Part shown: positions 6,097 through 6,669 of the stretch, one piece after another
Layout of the letters: each line of letters begins with the position of its first letter
How positions within the stretch are numbered: the first letter of the stretch is position 1
From: Patescibacteria group bacterium
Lineage (GTDB): Bacteria > Patescibacteriota > UBA1384 > JAGGWG01
Length of the DNA: 6,669 nucleotides
Reading direction: 5' to 3'
Assembly (NCBI GenBank): GCA_028698375.1
Contig: JAQVDI010000032.1
Span: 1 to 6,669 of the forward strand
The notes under the pieces: generated by a model
Database searches by the model: none
The model's input: only the letters and a program-made list of their open reading frames with translations
Told to the model about the DNA's origin: nothing
Position numbers and translations under genes: made by a program

Positions 6097-6118
6097 AATT
6101 AAAAATTAAAAATTGTTT
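6091..6118. repeat. Imperfect heptanucleotide AT array, four ATT-headed units, upstream of ComFC
   Basis: ATT recurs at 6091, 6098, 6105 and 6112, exactly every 7 bp: ATTGTAA, ATTAAAA, ATTAAAA, ATTGTTT. The array overlaps the putative ComFC -10 box, so a change in copy number would move the promoter elements relative to each other. AT-rich DNA makes chance periodicity more likely here than in the other arrays. Confidence 0.6.
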
Positions 6119-6139
6119 TCCTCTATTTTGTCCTCAGAC

Positions 6140-6148
6140 TTATCCACA
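6140..6148 (+). promoter_or_regulatory. Perfect DnaA-box sequence between ComFC and HSP20
   Basis: TTATCCACA matches the strongest consensus DnaA box exactly. It is single, and lies upstream of the HSP20 promoter and of the divergent ComFC gene. No AT-rich unwinding element with clustered boxes, and no dnaA, dnaN or rpmH gene, is visible, so it does not define an origin. It may be a DnaA regulatory or titration site, or chance. Confidence 0.4.
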
Positions 6149-6158
6149 TTAGGAGCAG

Positions 6159-6187
6159 TTGCATGAATTTAACTAATAATATACAAT
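6159..6187 (+). promoter_or_regulatory. Putative sigma-70-type promoter of HSP20
   Basis: TTGCAT (6159-6164, 3 of 6) and TACAAT (6182-6187, 5 of 6) are separated by 17 bp. The expected start near 6194-6195 gives a leader of about 18 nt that includes the Shine-Dalgarno. No CIRCE inverted repeat is present, so HrcA control is not supported. Confidence 0.45.
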
Positions 6188-6201
6188 AAAGTTAACCAAT
6201 T

Positions 6202-6209
6202 AAAGGAGG
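6202..6209 (+). promoter_or_regulatory. Strong Shine-Dalgarno of HSP20
   Basis: AAAGGAGG is fully complementary to the CCUCCUUU anti-Shine-Dalgarno. GGAGG ends 3 nt before the ATG at 6213, closer than usual. It is the only clear ribosome binding site in the window and fixes the HSP20 start. Confidence 0.85.
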
Positions 6210-6212
6210 GTT

Positions 6213-6623
6213 ATGAACCGAGACAAAGGTCTCACTCAAATTTTTAGTAAGGACAATAGCTTTGATCAAGTTCAAAGCAAAGAACCCCAAGACTATGAGG
6301 GTCAATTGGCGATTGATGTTTATCAAACGCCAGAAGCTGTTATCGTAGAAGCACCTTTAGCTGGGGTTAAACCAGGTGATTTAAACATCTCCATTACTGA
6401 TGATATTTTAACTGTTGAAGGGCAAAGAAAAAGAGAATTTAATTTACGAGATGAAGAATTTTTAGTCCAAGAATGCTACTGGGGTTCATTTTCCCGTTCT
6501 TATATTTTACCAGTGCCAGTTGATCCTGATCGCGCCCGCGCTAGTATTAAAAATGGCATTTTGCGCATTATTTTAAGCAAACAAGAAAAATCTAAAACTC
6601 GCAATATAAGAGTTGAAGGATAA
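6213..6623 (+). CDS. hsp20: HSP20 family small heat-shock protein (alpha-crystallin domain)
   Basis: 136 residues. A polar N-terminal arm (1-28) is followed by the alpha-crystallin domain (about 30-123): LAIDVYQTPEAVIVEAPLAG (32-51), VKPGDLNISITDDILTVEGQRK (52-73), QECYWGSFSRSYILPVPVD (86-104) and the closing IKNGILRIILSK (112-123). The tail ends NIRVEG, supplying the I-x-V motif (132-134) by which small heat-shock proteins assemble into oligomers. These ATP-independent chaperones hold unfolding proteins in the cytoplasm for later refolding. The usual proline of the G-x-L-x-x-x-x-P-K motif is serine here (S122). The QECYWGSFSRS form resembles CPR homologues. The start follows a strong Shine-Dalgarno. 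After the TAA at 6621, no convincing terminator hairpin is seen to the window end. Confidence 0.96.
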   Translation: MNRDKGLTQIFSKDNSFDQVQSKEPQDYEGQLAIDVYQTPEAVIVEAPLAGVKPGDLNISITDDILTVEGQRKREFNLRDEEFLVQECYWGSFSRSYILPVPVDPDRARASIKNGILRIILSKQEKSKTRNIRVEG

Positions 6624-6669
6624 GAAATAATTTTCAAGTTCTAATTTCCGAAAAAAACGTTTAAAAAAT

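Noticed and set aside
6140..6187. Replication origin
   Set aside because: Only one exact DnaA box, with no clustered boxes or origin-linked genes in view.
6124..6212. CIRCE/HrcA operator upstream of HSP20
   Set aside because: No TTAGCACTC-N9-GAGTGCTAA inverted repeat is present.
1..6669. UGA recoded as glycine (as in some CPR lineages)
   Set aside because: All genes are full length without internal UGA; absence of UGA as a stop in six complete genes is not sufficient evidence.
1..6669. tRNA, rRNA, riboswitch, transposon or integrase
   Set aside because: No cloverleaf, conserved RNA core, terminal inverted repeats or recombinase motifs were seen in the spacers or frames.

Overview
The window looks like a chromosomal segment of a low-GC bacterium with a reduced, tightly packed genome, most likely from the Patescibacteria (Candidate Phyla Radiation, CPR). 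The evidence is indirect. The sequence is AT-rich and spacers are short (8-184 bp) with micro-repeats. The small heat-shock protein carries a QECYWGSFSRS stretch that resembles CPR versions, and a secreted muralytic-type protein ends in tryptophan-rich repeats of a kind common in that group. No rRNA or other lineage marker is present, so the placement is inference. The standard code (table 11) fits: every gene reads through without internal UGA and ends in TAA or TAG.

Layout, left to right: (1) 1-1345, minus strand, a Wzx-type polysaccharide flippase whose C-terminus runs off the left edge. (2) 1427-2077, plus strand, a small class I SAM-dependent methyltransferase transcribed divergently from the flippase. 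(3) 3866-4423 followed by 2086-3873, minus strand, a two-gene operon. It encodes a membrane-anchored TPR protein and then a 595-residue secreted protein with a lysozyme/transglycosylase-like domain and about six MWGF-type repeats. The two genes overlap by 8 bp. (4) 4608-5216, plus strand, a short Wzz-like protein with two membrane segments and no kinase domain. (5) 5365-6081, minus strand, a ComFC-type phosphoribosyltransferase. (6) 6213-6623, plus strand, an HSP20 small heat-shock protein. No tRNA, rRNA, CRISPR array, transposase or integrase was found, and no gene-free stretch exceeds 300 bp.

Most of the genes belong to the cell envelope. The flippase, the methyltransferase and the Wzz-like protein fit the export, decoration and length control of a surface polysaccharide, though they are not one operon here. 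The TPR/transglycosylase-like pair fits peptidoglycan remodelling or surface display. ComFC (DNA uptake) and HSP20 (protein homeostasis) are probably unrelated neighbours.

Three things deserve attention. First, a perfect four-copy 7-bp repeat sits inside the first codons of the secreted repeat protein; losing one copy gives an immediate stop and gaining one gives a frameshift, so it is a candidate phase-variable switch. Second, two imperfect arrays elsewhere have the same 7-bp period, both at edges of the ComFC gene. Third, four of the five genes with a mappable first codon and no Shine-Dalgarno have a possible -10 box 6-9 nt before the start codon, suggesting leaderless mRNAs, while HSP20 alone has a near-perfect Shine-Dalgarno.
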